DNA of 58,307 nucleotides from CAYVGO01 sp964450725 (lineage in GTDB: Bacteria; Bacteroidota; Bacteroidia; Bacteroidales; UBA932). The number at the start of each line of letters is the position of its first letter. The first letter of the stretch is position 1. The stretch spans positions 1 to 58,307 of the forward strand of contig CAYVGO010000008.1 of assembly GCA_964450725.1 (NCBI GenBank), read 5' to 3'. The notes beneath the pieces were generated by a model that saw only the letters and a list, made by a program, of their open reading frames with translations, did not search any database and was not told the DNA's origin. Positions 8,064 through 17,280 of the stretch are shown one piece after another. A program made the position numbers and the translations under genes.

Positions 8064-9302
8064 TTACACAACATTCTTTGGATAAACTCTATAGTACTTT
8101 GTTTTGATTGTTCTAAACTGTGGATTACCAATTAAGTCAGAGACCGAATTAATACCTACCACTTCTTTATTTTTTGTTAACAAAAGAATCTCTTCACCTA
8201 AAGGAGCATAAGTATTATTTTGTATGGTGTTTTCACCGTAAAAATAATCTGCCTCCTCTAAAGAACATTGATATTTTGTTGCTATTTTCTGTAGAATAAT
8301 CTCTTTATCCTCTTCTACAAAAGGGCTATCTTGTATAGTAATCGAGAGTAGTTTACGATAAATAAGTTGCTTACACAAGGTTGATAAAATCGTATCTTGA
8401 TGACTACACCAACTTTTGATGGCGGTTTCAATGTCTGCATCTTCTAATCTTAAGTAATAATTCAGTGCTTCTTCTTCCATCGAATGAATGGAAGCGGTTA
8501 AAAAGTAGTGTAATGGTTCTGACATTCCTACGACTATGTTTGCTTGAAGCAAAAACCGAACTCTCTTGATAATACTTTGAAGTAAAAACTCGGCCACCAC
8601 GACTGTTTTATGTAAATATACCTGCCAGTACATCAATCGCCGCGCAATCAGAAACTTCTCTATAGAATAAAGCCCTTTTTCTTCTACAACCAAGCGGTCA
8701 TTCCAAATCACCAACATTTGAATAATTCTTTCGATTCCAACAGTTCCTTCAACCACTCCTGAAAAAAAACTATCTCTCCGCAAATAATCCAATCTATCAA
8801 CATCTAATTCTCCGGACAATAACTTATGTAGAAATTTTTTAGGATATTTATCAACAAATATTTGGTGTGCTATCTTTAATGACGGGTGATTTAACTCATC
8901 AATCAGTCGTAAAATAATACACTCCGAAATTTTCTCATGAGATAAATTATTGAGTAGCGTATATTCCAAACTGTGGCTAAAAGGTGCATGACCACTATCG
9001 TGTAACAAAATGGCACAATATAAACCTTCTTCTTCTTCTTTTGTAATCTCACAATCTTTATTGCGTAGTGTCTTTACGGCTAATTGAGCCAAGTGCATAG
9101 CACCAATAGTATGTAAAAATCGGGTATGAGTAACGCCCGGATAAACAATATGGGATAATCCTAACTGCTTAATTCCCCTCAATCTTTGCAGTACCGGATG
9201 TTCCAACACCTTAAAGACTATTCCTGAAGGTATGTTAATCATTCCATGTACAGGGTCATTAATCATTTTATTTTTATCTGCCATAACACTATCCTCAGAC
9301 AC
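8064..9302 (-). CDS. HD-superfamily phosphohydrolase (SAMHD1/YdhJ-like)
   Basis: The 412-residue metal-dependent phosphohydrolase shows the HD-domain signature: RFLHTIGAMHLA supplies the first His, and LLHDSGHAPFSHSLE the HD pair. The following GELDVDRLDYLRRDS is typical of the SAMHD1-like dNTP triphosphohydrolase subgroup. Substrates are probably (d)NTPs. The start lies 1 bp beyond the hisIE stop, so the two genes are likely co-transcribed and perhaps translationally coupled. A second Met at residue 7 (MADKNK) is an alternative start. Confidence 0.88.
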   Translation of the reverse strand: MSEDSVMADKNKMINDPVHGMINIPSGIVFKVLEHPVLQRLRGIKQLGLSHIVYPGVTHTRFLHTIGAMHLAQLAVKTLRNKDCEITKEEEEGLYCAILLHDSGHAPFSHSLEYTLLNNLSHEKISECIILRLIDELNHPSLKIAHQIFVDKYPKKFLHKLLSGELDVDRLDYLRRDSFFSGVVEGTVGIERIIQMLVIWNDRLVVEEKGLYSIEKFLIARRLMYWQVYLHKTVVVAEFLLQSIIKRVRFLLQANIVVGMSEPLHYFLTASIHSMEEEALNYYLRLEDADIETAIKSWCSHQDTILSTLCKQLIYRKLLSITIQDSPFVEEDKEIILQKIATKYQCSLEEADYFYGENTIQNNTYAPLGEEILLLTKNKEVVGINSVSDLIGNPQFRTIKTKYYRVYPKNVV

Positions 9303-9303
9303 T

Positions 9304-9897
9304 TTATTTTTTATGTCTTCCTAATAAGACTTCTTCAATATCTGTAAGTTTGACTCCTTTACCTTTCAGTAATATTAAAAAATGATATAACAAATCGGCA
9401 GCTTCATTTTTAAACAATTCAATATTATTATCTTTTGCCTCAATCACCAATTCCACAGCCTCTTCTCCTACCTTTTGAGCCATTTTGTTGATGCCTTTGT
9501 CAAAAATTTTTTTAGTATATGATGTACTTTCTGTACCTTCTGCAATACGCTGCTCTATTACATGTTCTAATTGGTACAAAAAACCTTTTGTACTTTCTGT
9601 TCCAAAACAAGATTGTGTTCCTTGATGGCAAGTTACACCTTGGGGTTCTACCAAAATCAATAGCGTATCATTATCACAATCTATTTTTATTTCTTTTACC
9701 CACAAAAAATGACCCGATGTTTCTCCTTTTGTCCACAACCGCTGTTTTGTTCTGCTATAAAAGGTTACCCGCTGTTCTGCAACTGTTTTATTATAACTTT
9801 CCTGATTCATATATCCCAACATTAGTACTTGCAATGTACAATAATCTTGGATAATAACGGGTACTAATCCGTCTCCCTTGGTAAAATCTATATTCAT
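9304..9897 (-). CDS. hisIE: Bifunctional phosphoribosyl-AMP cyclohydrolase / phosphoribosyl-ATP pyrophosphatase
   Basis: This 197-residue fusion catalyses steps 2 and 3 of histidine synthesis. The N-terminal HisI domain (about 1-105) contains MLGYMN, KGETSGHFLWVKEI, DCDNDTLL and the metal-binding CHQGTQSCF. The C-terminal HisE domain (about 110-197) contains KGINKMAQKVGEEAVELVIEAK and NEAADLLYHFLILL. The I-then-E order is the standard fused form. No other his gene is in the window. Downstream it runs directly into the HD phosphohydrolase gene. Confidence 0.96.
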   Translation of the reverse strand: MNIDFTKGDGLVPVIIQDYCTLQVLMLGYMNQESYNKTVAEQRVTFYSRTKQRLWTKGETSGHFLWVKEIKIDCDNDTLLILVEPQGVTCHQGTQSCFGTESTKGFLYQLEHVIEQRIAEGTESTSYTKKIFDKGINKMAQKVGEEAVELVIEAKDNNIELFKNEAADLLYHFLILLKGKGVKLTDIEEVLLGRHKK

Positions 9898-9925
9898 GTA
9901 TTATAAAGTTTGAGTGATGAGGTAT

Positions 9926-9986
9926 AAACGATGAACTATGAATTGTGTCTAATCATTTTCAAATCACAATTCATAGTTCGTCGTTT
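9926..9986. repeat. 22-bp near-perfect inverted repeat
   Basis: Arms 9926-9947 and 9965-9986 match at 21 of 22 positions (the exception is a G-T pair) around a 17-nt loop. It lies between the stop of the ABC permease gene and the start of hisIE, both on the minus strand. It is AT-rich with no clear T-run. It could be a terminator for the permease gene or a dispersed repeat of the same type as at 4638-4749. Confidence 0.7.
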
Positions 9987-9995
9987 AAACTTAAT

Positions 9996-11363
9996 TTATC
10001 TTCTTTTTATCCATAGCCAAAAATCTTTATAGGTCGGCTTTTTACCGTATAATAAAATCCCTATACGATAAATTTTTACCACCATCCACAATACAATGCC
10101 TGTTCCAGCAAGCATAGCAATGATTGACGTAATAATTTCTATTGTCGGTACACCAAAAGGTATTCTAATCATCATGGCTACCGGTGAAGTTAGTGGAATA
10201 ACCGACAACCAATAAGCCACAGAACTTTGAGGATTATTGGCTATAAAAGAGCATAAAACCATGGTTAACAATAATGGTAATGTTATGGGGAATGTAAATT
10301 GCTGTACATCTTTGTCATCATTAACAGCGGCGCCTACTGCAGCAAAAAGTCCGGCATAAATGATGTAACCAAAAATAAAATAGAAGACAAAGCCTAAAAG
10401 TAAGGGTAAAAAGTCTATAGACAACAATCCTTCAATCAAAGATGTAGAAAAATTTGAATTTTGAGCAATAGAAGCAAGTTGTTCTTGTTGAAGTGGAATA
10501 TTATTACCGGATGCGGTGATTTCCATTGCGTACTGGGGGGCTATGTAAGGTGTAACCACTGTGAGTGCAAGGCCGCCGATAAGTATCCAAAGTGCTACCT
10601 GAAAAAGACCGACAACACCAATACCTATAATTTTACCAAACAGCAATGTTTGAGGACGAATGGTTGAAATAATCACTTCTACAATCCTGTTACTTTTTTC
10701 TTCCAAAACTCCCTGCAATACAAAACTGCCGAACATAAAAATAAACATGTAAACAACAATGCCGGATACAAGGCCAATAATGTAATCGCGTGTGCCAAAC
10801 ACTTTTTTCTCTGCTCCTTGTGCGTTGATTTCCACACTCTTGGTACTAACAGGTTGTTTTAGTGTTTGAAATAGAGAATCTCCAATACCGACTTTATTCA
10901 ATCGTTGCTGAAAAAGATTATCATTCACTTCTTTTTCCAAGTACTGTTCTACTGCCATTCCCAATTGTTTGGAACTGTAAAGCGTATAGTTAACTGGCGA
11001 TGAAATGCTATGATTAATGCTGTCTCCTGCAATGTATAATACCGCAAAGTTCTCATTTTCCTGCACCAAACGCTTGGCACTGTCTAAATTAATTTCCGAA
11101 GTAACAAAAGTAATTTGGTGGTTGTTGTGTAAAGTATTGGTCAACAAATGGGTAGAATCTATGACCAGAATTGTTTTTTTATCTACATTGTATTGACTTA
11201 ATAATGTAGGGACAATCACTATTCCACAAAAAAATAACGGCGTAAGAATTGTCATTAATAAAAATGACTTTTTTCTTATCCGTACTAAAAATTCCCGACG
11301 GGCTACAATCAATAATTTCACCTTCTTGTTCTCTTTACTTGTCAATACCGAATTGATAAACAC
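9996..11363 (-). CDS. ABC-2 type transporter permease (NatB-like)
   Basis: The 455-residue membrane protein has one transmembrane segment near residues 35-55 after a basic RREFLVRIRKKSF stretch. A large extracytoplasmic domain follows (about 60-190), then five or so membrane segments (from about 195 to the C-terminus), with the conserved GVLEEKSNRIVEVIIST motif. This is the NatB/YhaP-like ABC-2 family. Its 5' end overlaps the galM stop by 29 bp, and no ATPase partner is next to it. Exporter function is likely but the cargo is unknown. A shorter start at a GTG (residue 16) is possible. Confidence 0.83.
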   Translation of the reverse strand: MFINSVLTSKENKKVKLLIVARREFLVRIRKKSFLLMTILTPLFFCGIVIVPTLLSQYNVDKKTILVIDSTHLLTNTLHNNHQITFVTSEINLDSAKRLVQENENFAVLYIAGDSINHSISSPVNYTLYSSKQLGMAVEQYLEKEVNDNLFQQRLNKVGIGDSLFQTLKQPVSTKSVEINAQGAEKKVFGTRDYIIGLVSGIVVYMFIFMFGSFVLQGVLEEKSNRIVEVIISTIRPQTLLFGKIIGIGVVGLFQVALWILIGGLALTVVTPYIAPQYAMEITASGNNIPLQQEQLASIAQNSNFSTSLIEGLLSIDFLPLLLGFVFYFIFGYIIYAGLFAAVGAAVNDDKDVQQFTFPITLPLLLTMVLCSFIANNPQSSVAYWLSVIPLTSPVAMMIRIPFGVPTIEIITSIIAMLAGTGIVLWMVVKIYRIGILLYGKKPTYKDFWLWIKRR

Positions 11364-12417
11364 ATGTTTGTTGATAGATTTCGCCGGGGCGTAATATTGA
11401 GTTTGGGAATTTAGGTTGATTTGGTGAATCAGGAAAATGCTGTGTTTCCAAAGCTAAACTTCCACGACGTTCATAGGTTCCCTGACCGTTTTTAGCTCCG
11501 GTTTTTCCATCAAAGAAATTACCTCCATAAAACTGCATTCCGGGTTCTGTAGTATATACAGACATTGTAATTCCGCTCTCCGGAGAAACTACCTTTGCTG
11601 CAAAAGATAATTCTGACTCAGATGTCTTTTTTAAAACCCAAGTGTGGTCATAACCATTACCTTTTTGTAATTGTTCATACAAATCGGGCAATCTTTTCCC
11701 TATTTCCGTCGGTTGACGAAAATCCATTGATGTATTTTCTACTTTTCTTATTTCACCCGTTGGAATTAAATTGTCATCGACCGGTATAAACTGGTCGGCA
11801 TTAATTTCTAAAATATGGTCATTAATCGTTCCGGCTCCTTCACCTTTCAGATTAAAAAATGAATGATGGGTTAAATTGACAGGTGTTGCTTTATCTGTAG
11901 TGGCTTTATACGTAATTTCAAGACTATTATCATCTTTGAGAAAATATCGCATGGTAACCTCTAAATTACCCGGAAAACCTTCTTCTCCGTCTTTTGAAAG
12001 ATAATGAAAAACTACCTCTTGGTCATTATGCGATACCACTTTCCATACTACAACATCAAATCCTTTATTACCGCCATGTAAACAATTACGACCATTATTG
12101 ACGGGTAATTGATAAGTTATTCCGTCAAGTATAAATTGACCTCCTGCAATGCGATTGCCATAACGACCAATCACAGAACCTAAAAAGCGCTCTCCTTTAT
12201 TGTAAATATACTTGTCAATATGGTCATATCCCAAAACTATATCTCTGAAATTTCCAAATTTATCTTTTGTCCACAAGTTGACTATTCTTGCGCCAAAATT
12301 GGTTACCTGTAAAGTTGTACCTTGATTGTTTTTTAAAGTATAAAGACTTATGGACTTTCCGTCAACATTTTCCGTAAATGCTGATAAAGGAAAAAGTTTA
12401 ATTTGAGAAGTTGTCAT
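11335..12417 (-). CDS. galM: Aldose 1-epimerase (galactose mutarotase)
   Basis: The 360-residue enzyme interconverts alpha and beta anomers of galactose or glucose. Visible motifs are NFGARIVNLW, GRYGNRIAGG, NCLHGGNKGFD (substrate-binding His), LTHHSFFNL (catalytic His) and the C-terminal LALETQHFPDSPNQP with the catalytic Glu. Length is normal, and there is no signal peptide. A full Bacteroidota promoter lies 35 bp upstream. The downstream permease gene overlaps it, suggesting one transcript. Confidence 0.95.
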   Translation of the reverse strand: MTTSQIKLFPLSAFTENVDGKSISLYTLKNNQGTTLQVTNFGARIVNLWTKDKFGNFRDIVLGYDHIDKYIYNKGERFLGSVIGRYGNRIAGGQFILDGITYQLPVNNGRNCLHGGNKGFDVVVWKVVSHNDQEVVFHYLSKDGEEGFPGNLEVTMRYFLKDDNSLEITYKATTDKATPVNLTHHSFFNLKGEGAGTINDHILEINADQFIPVDDNLIPTGEIRKVENTSMDFRQPTEIGKRLPDLYEQLQKGNGYDHTWVLKKTSESELSFAAKVVSPESGITMSVYTTEPGMQFYGGNFFDGKTGAKNGQGTYERRGSLALETQHFPDSPNQPKFPNSILRPGEIYQQTCVYQFGIDK

Positions 12418-12451
12418 AAAGCAAATAAAATTAGGGCGGTAAAATAATTCA

Positions 12452-12483
12452 CAAAGATACTATTTTTTTGAGTGTAATTCAAA
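12452..12483 (-). promoter_or_regulatory. Bacteroidota-type promoter for galM
   Basis: On the minus strand, TTTG (12480-12483) is followed after 20 nt by TATCTTTG (12452-12459). This is an excellent match to -33 TTTG / -7 TAnnTTTG, 35 bp upstream of the galM ATG. Confidence 0.8.
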
Positions 12484-12944
12484 CCATGATTCAACTTTCC
12501 GAAGTTTCAACTGACTGTCTTAACGCCTGATAAATTTTCGTCAAACAATATTTCTCTGTAATTTATACTCAAGTAAAATTGTTTCGCAAAAGTTATCTGA
12601 CTGTAATGTAGAAATATTGCCTGCAATGCCAGTCGTGCGAATTATGTCTATACAACTGAAAATAAATTCTGTAAACCATCGGACTCTTTCTGCAAAACAG
12701 AGCACTGTGCTCTCTTGATGAATACCAATGTTCCTCTGAATCCAAGCGTTCTATTCTTTCTTCGGCAAAGTTTATCGAAGAGAGTTAAGCGGAATTTGCC
12801 CTGACGTTTTTTTGCATTGTTGATTTTTTCATTCAATGATATTCCAAACGGTTTGACTTCGCTCACCATCCATTCTCTATTGATTCTCCTGTACATATTC
12901 TGCCCGGCAGGAGAGTTATAAAGATAAATATCGAAGTAAATAGC
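12484..12944. other. Gene-free spacer, no convincing feature
   Basis: Between the galM promoter and the repeat array I find no convincing gene. An 82-codon minus-strand frame (12648-12896) has no recognisable domain and no promoter, so I do not call it. Confidence 0.5.
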
Positions 12945-13100
12945 CTCGGTCGCGGGGTTAAAAAGATAAACATCGGACTAAAAAGGTTCGACATTGATAT
13001 TTTAAAGATAAATTTCGGACTAAAAAACATCGACTTTGATGTTCTGAAGGTAAATTTCGGACTAAAAAAGGTCGGCGTTGATGTTTTAAAGCTAAACGTC
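12945..13100. repeat. 42-bp tandem repeat block (left half of satellite-like array)
   Basis: The word TCGGACTAAAAA recurs at 12973, 13015 and 13057, an exact 42-bp spacing, which is two 21-bp monomers. Degenerate copies extend to either side. The monomers resemble those of the adjacent 105-bp block read on the opposite strand. Confidence 0.8.
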
Positions 13101-13410
13101 GAGGCTTTTTTTCAGGATTTTTAGCAAATGAACATCGACGTTTAGCAAACGAAGTAGGACGTTTAACCTTTGACTTAGGTTCTTTAACAAAAAAGTGAGG
13201 ACGTCGAGGTTTTTCTTTAGGATTTTTAGCAAACGAACACCAATACTTAACATACGAACTCCGACGTTTAACCTTCGACTTAGGTTCTTTAACAAAAGAA
13301 CACCGACATCCTCACTTTTTCTTAGGATTTTTAGCAAACGAACACCGACGTTTAACAGACGAACTCCGACGTTTAACTTTCAACTCAGGTTCTTTAACAG
13401 AAGAGCGTCA
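13101..13410. repeat. 105-bp higher-order repeat of 21-bp monomers (right half)
   Basis: AGGATTTTTAGCAAA recurs at 13114, 13219 and 13324, an exact 105-bp period. Each 105-bp unit divides into five 21-bp monomers of the TTTAACnnnCGAACnCCGACG type. The orientation is opposite to the left block; the junction shows AACGTCGA (13096-13103) facing TCGACGTT (13135-13142). Open frames through it translate as 7-residue leucine-rich repeats, but this follows from the 21-bp period and is not evidence of a gene. Confidence 0.85.
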
Positions 13411-13685
13411 GATTTCTACTTTTTATTGTTTATCATTGGTGGTAAAACAGCAAGTGTCACCATCAAAAGGAGGAGTGATAACACTGTCAGACAAATCATG
13501 GATTCAAAGAGTGATGGATTTTGATTGATTGCAGCATCTTACCCTAAAAATAGAGAAAAAACAAGGTTGACCGGCTTTGACAAAAACTCGACAACAATGA
13601 TGCAACAATGAAAATATTACGCACTTTTGTTGACAGCATCAACAACACAAAGCACCATGTAAACCGTTCAATTCAATCTCTACAA
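13411..13685. other. Spacer between repeat array and histidine kinase gene
   Basis: I see nothing supportable here. The GC-poor sequence precedes the stop of the minus-strand kinase gene. Confidence 0.4.
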
Positions 13686-14960
13686 TCACTTCTTTTTTAT
13701 TTCAAAAACATGATTGTCGTTTTGATAAGAATAGATACAAACAAGTCCTTCAGATTTACAAATGGCATTAACAATGGCTAAACCTATGCCTGCGGTGCCC
13801 GATTTCTTGCTTTTTTGATAAAATCGTTCGAAAATCAGTTGTTCATCTAACACTTTGGATAAAGACCGGTTTGAAATGATGACAGCATCACAAATTACCT
13901 GTATGTTGATGTTGCCGTTGTCAATATTATGTACGTAGGCGTTTCTCAATAAATTGGCGAAAAGTATCATGGCCAATTCTTTGTTCATTGTCCAATATAA
14001 TTTTACATTATCGGTCATATCGCAGGTGATATTTTTATACCCAAAAACCTCGTTATAATCTGCAATATATTTGCAAATAATTTCATTAATGAAAATCTCT
14101 TCTTTGTTGATAAATTGCCGATTTTCAATTTTACTTAACAGCAGCAACGTTTTATTGAGTTTTGTTGCCTCTTCAAGTGTTTGATGTATTTTTGACAATT
14201 CATCCATCAAATGTTTCTGTATATTTTCTTCGTCCATCAAAAGTTCTATACGATTCATAGCCACCGCCAGCGGGGTCTGCATTTCATGAGAAGCATTCCC
14301 GATAAACGTTTTTTGCTCTTCAAAAATTTCTTCAGAACGTTTAATACTTGCCACTGCCGTTTCATTCAGTCTCCGAAATTCATAAATATCCGTATTGTTG
14401 ATCAATGGAGAATGTGAAGTTCCGATGTTATATCCGTCAAGCCACCTGAGCAATTTTCTGAGCGGCTTCATGTAGAGGTAAAGTAAGCCTATATTGACTG
14501 ACAATATTAATATCAAAAGTGATAAATAGAGTACAATTATCCATAGAAGGATGGCCGTTTTTAAATCTTCTTTTTCAATGGTAGGAATGACGACCGTCAA
14601 TTCATAATAGTTGTCTTCACTGTCAGGAAATATTATTTTCATAATTCTGGCCGGTTCGGTTTCTTCCTTGTCTGTCAAGTAAATCATGGAGTCTGTAAAC
14701 CTCGTTGAAGGATGACTGTCAACATAATTTTCCATAACCGGCTGTATCCAGTAAGTATTGTTGGTTCCATTGTTGTTTCGCGGTAAATCTTCTCCCCGTA
14801 GAACTTTTTCAATAATTAACTCTGCGTAATCTTCAAGAGAATCGTCTGTTTCATCATTAATTTCATCAATAATGGCAAAGTAAAACAAGAATGCCCACAA
14901 TGTCATGACAAAAAACAGGACAACGGACAATCGAATGGTAATAAGATGGCTTAGTCTCAT
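13686..14960 (-). CDS. Sensor histidine kinase
   Basis: The 424-residue two-component kinase has a transmembrane segment at about 8-30, a periplasmic sensor region of about 100 residues, and a second membrane segment at about 134-160. A HisKA domain follows with the H-box FIGNASHEMQTPLA (phosphorylated His225). The HATPase domain has the N-box NLLRNAYVHN (about 330-340) and the G-box GTAGIGLAIV near 400. It lies 3 bp downstream of its response regulator. The sensed signal cannot be read from the sequence. Confidence 0.93.
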   Translation of the reverse strand: MRLSHLITIRLSVVLFFVMTLWAFLFYFAIIDEINDETDDSLEDYAELIIEKVLRGEDLPRNNNGTNNTYWIQPVMENYVDSHPSTRFTDSMIYLTDKEETEPARIMKIIFPDSEDNYYELTVVIPTIEKEDLKTAILLWIIVLYLSLLILILSVNIGLLYLYMKPLRKLLRWLDGYNIGTSHSPLINNTDIYEFRRLNETAVASIKRSEEIFEEQKTFIGNASHEMQTPLAVAMNRIELLMDEENIQKHLMDELSKIHQTLEEATKLNKTLLLLSKIENRQFINKEEIFINEIICKYIADYNEVFGYKNITCDMTDNVKLYWTMNKELAMILFANLLRNAYVHNIDNGNINIQVICDAVIISNRSLSKVLDEQLIFERFYQKSKKSGTAGIGLAIVNAICKSEGLVCIYSYQNDNHVFEIKKK

Positions 14961-14963
14961 AGA

Positions 14964-15644
14964 TTACTCTTCTATCAAAAATTTATATCCTAACCCGTAA
15001 ACTGCTTTTACCGTAGCGGTGGCATGAGCATCGGTCAGTTTTTTACGCAAGTTTTTAATCTGGGCGTAAATAAAATCATAATTATCTACACCGTCAATAT
15101 GGTCTCCCCAAACAAATTCGGCAACTACACTTTTATTGATTACGCGATTGGGTCGATTGATAAAATAATGCAGGAGTTCATACTCTTTACGGTTGAGTTC
15201 CAACTCATTATTATTGACTTTTACGCTATAAGTTGAAGGATTCAGGGTAATGTTTCCAAAAACTATAACCATTTCTCCACTATTTCGACTTCGACGTATT
15301 ACACTTTTTATTCGAGCCGAAAGTTCTGATAAATGAAAAGGTTTGGCAAGATAATCATCTGCTCCTTTTTCTAATCCTTTAACTTTATCTTCCGTAGAAT
15401 CTTTGGCAGAAATCATAATCACCGTTTCTTCTTTATGTAATTCTTTCAGCCTTTCTAAAATTTCAAATCCCGAACCGTCCGGCAGCATCACATCTAACAA
15501 AACACAATCATAGTCATATAACTCTACTTTTTCTAAAGCCTCACTACAGTTCCCGGCACTCTCTACCACATAACGCTCTTTTTGTAAATATTCAGCAATC
15601 GTGCTTCTCAGGTTTACTTCATCTTCAATAATCAATATCTTCAT
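14964..15644 (-). CDS. OmpR-family response regulator
   Basis: The 226-residue regulator has an N-terminal receiver domain with the acidic pair in IIEDEVN, the phospho-acceptor Asp51 in LLDVMLPDGSG, the switch Ser/Thr region MISAKDS, and the conserved Lys in YLAKPFHLSEL. The C-terminal winged-helix domain (about 130-226) has LNRKEYELLHYFINRPNRV and ends in VYGLGYKFLIEE, as in OmpR/PhoB proteins. It forms an operon with the kinase gene 3 bp downstream. Target genes are unknown. Confidence 0.95.
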   Translation of the reverse strand: MKILIIEDEVNLRSTIAEYLQKERYVVESAGNCSEALEKVELYDYDCVLLDVMLPDGSGFEILERLKELHKEETVIMISAKDSTEDKVKGLEKGADDYLAKPFHLSELSARIKSVIRRSRNSGEMVIVFGNITLNPSTYSVKVNNNELELNRKEYELLHYFINRPNRVINKSVVAEFVWGDHIDGVDNYDFIYAQIKNLRKKLTDAHATATVKAVYGLGYKFLIEE

Positions 15645-15961
15645 GGTTGATAAAACTTTTTACTTATATAATATTGTGTTACGGTTTACTTTTGAATCGG
15701 CAAATGAAATAATGAATTCTGAAATTATTCTGAAACTTTATCTTCTACCAATAAGGAGTTGTTTCAAATGTAGGTAATCATTCCGGCACAACCAAGTTTT
15801 TATTGGATTATTTACTTTTAACCACCTATTTCAACAATGTTCGTTGATAATCTATAAATTTTGATAGCACTCTGATTTATTATTTCTTATATCAATCACT
15901 TACATCGGTTCAACATCTTTCAGAAATCTTTCTTTCATACTATTTAAAGTAGTAATTGGCA
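15645..15961. other. Divergent spacer between regulator gene and gapA
   Basis: The spacer upstream of both divergent genes is AT-rich. Apart from the gapA promoter at its right end I see no further feature. No consensus promoter for the two-component operon is obvious. Confidence 0.4.
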
Positions 15962-15989
15962 TTTGTTATCAACAAAAGTATTACCTTTG
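15962..15989 (+). promoter_or_regulatory. Bacteroidota-type promoter for gapA
   Basis: TACCTTTG (15982-15989) is a perfect -7 box. TTTG lies 16 nt upstream, or TTG (15956-15958) 23 nt upstream. Transcription would start near 15996, which excludes the longer gapA reading frame beginning at 15963. Confidence 0.7.
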
Positions 15990-16031
15990 TACGATTTTTT
16001 ATTGTATAATTTATTTAAATATTTATCTATT

Positions 16032-17039
16032 ATGAGTAAGATTAAAGTAGGTATTAACGGCTTCGGTCGTATTGGTCGTTTGGTTTTCCGTGCTGCCATG
16101 GAAGAACGAAATGACATAGAAATCGTAGGTATTAACGACCTTATTGATGTAAATTACATGGTTTACATGTTACGTTATGATACCATACACGGTCAATTTA
16201 AAGGTTCTATTGAAGTAAAAGACGGAAAATTAGTTGTAAACGGACATGCCATTCGTGTTACGGCTGAAAGAGATCCTGAAAATCTAAAGTGGAATGAAGT
16301 AGGTGCAGAATATGTTGTAGAATCTACAGGATTATTCTTAACCAAAGAAACTGCTGAAAAACATATCAAAGCCGGAGCAAAACGCGTGGTAATGTCAGCA
16401 CCCTCTAAAGATGATACTCCAATGTTTGTTTGTGGTGTAAATCACAAAACTTACAAAGGTCAAACTATCGTCTCTAACGCATCTTGTACAACAAACTGTT
16501 TAGCACCTTTAGCCAAAGTTATTCATGACAAATTTGGTATTGTTGAAGGTTTGATGACTACCGTACACGCAACAACGGCTACTCAAAAAACAGTTGATGG
16601 TCCATCTGCAAAAGATTGGAGAGGAGGTCGTGCCGCTGCCGGTAACATTATTCCATCTTCTACCGGAGCAGCAAAAGCTGTGGGTGTTGTTATTCCTGAA
16701 TTGAAAGGAAAATTGACAGGTATGGCTTTCCGCGTACCAACATTGGATGTTTCTGTAGTTGATTTAACTTGTAGATTAGAAAAATCTGCAACATACGACC
16801 AAATCAAACAAGCAGTAAAAGATGCTGCCAATGGAGAATTGAAAGGAATTTTAGGTTATACAGAAGATGAAGTAGTATCAGCAGATTTTATTCATGACGC
16901 ACGCACTTCAATCTTTGACGCTAAAGCAGGAATTGCCTTGAATGATAAATTTGTAAAATTAGTTTCTTGGTATGACAATGAGTGGGGATATTCTAACAAA
17001 GTATTGGAACTCATTTCCTATATGAATACCGTAAAATAA
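16032..17039 (+). CDS. gapA: Glyceraldehyde-3-phosphate dehydrogenase
   Basis: The 335-residue glycolytic enzyme oxidises glyceraldehyde 3-phosphate with NAD. The Rossmann motif is KVGINGFGRIGR at the N-terminus, the active-site SNASCTTNC contains Cys152, and the substrate-binding regions are TTVHATTATQK and WYDNEWGYSNK. The upstream in-frame ATG at 15963 lies before the probable transcription start, so the ATG at 16032 (MSKIKVG) is chosen; it gives the standard family length. A strong terminator follows, so the gene is probably monocistronic. Confidence 0.98.
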   Translation: MSKIKVGINGFGRIGRLVFRAAMEERNDIEIVGINDLIDVNYMVYMLRYDTIHGQFKGSIEVKDGKLVVNGHAIRVTAERDPENLKWNEVGAEYVVESTGLFLTKETAEKHIKAGAKRVVMSAPSKDDTPMFVCGVNHKTYKGQTIVSNASCTTNCLAPLAKVIHDKFGIVEGLMTTVHATTATQKTVDGPSAKDWRGGRAAAGNIIPSSTGAAKAVGVVIPELKGKLTGMAFRVPTLDVSVVDLTCRLEKSATYDQIKQAVKDAANGELKGILGYTEDEVVSADFIHDARTSIFDAKAGIALNDKFVKLVSWYDNEWGYSNKVLELISYMNTVK

Positions 17040-17059
17040 GTTGAGATTTTCATAATGGA

Positions 17060-17095
17060 AAAGAGGCTGCTCCCAAAGGGCGGCCTCTTTTTTTT
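17060..17095 (+). terminator. Rho-independent terminator after gapA
   Basis: AAAGAGGC (17060-17067) pairs with GCCTCTTT (17083-17090) across a G/C-containing loop, followed by an eight-T run (17088-17095). Confidence 0.9.
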
Positions 17096-17233
17096 ATATG
17101 AGACTTACACCAATAACTGACGTAAAAATTTAAATCTTTGTAGAGCAGTCTCTTTTGATAAAGAGCGCACTAATCATTTGAGGCAAATAATCATCTGTAA
17201 AATGTCGAAGCAAATAATAAAAACCGTCAGAAA

Positions 17234-17264
17234 TTTGTCACATGACCAAATATCGGTAATTTTG
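17234..17264 (+). promoter_or_regulatory. Perfect Bacteroidota promoter for the ParDE operon
   Basis: TTTG (17234-17237), a 19-nt spacer, then TAATTTTG (17257-17264). The antitoxin ATG is only 16 bp beyond the -7 box, so the leader would be very short. Confidence 0.8.
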
Positions 17265-17280
17265 CAAAAAACTAAACGAT

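Noticed and set aside
12648..12896. 82-codon minus-strand frame
   Set aside because: No recognisable domain, no promoter, isolated in a spacer, and basic composition unlike neighbouring proteins.
13092..13524. 81-codon minus and 109-codon plus frames with heptad-like Leu or Arg repeats
   Set aside because: The 7-residue periodicity is a direct product of the 21-bp DNA monomer. Both strands are open at once, and no start signal or domain is present.
15963..16031. N-terminal extension of GAPDH
   Set aside because: It lies on the promoter itself and adds residues not found in the family.
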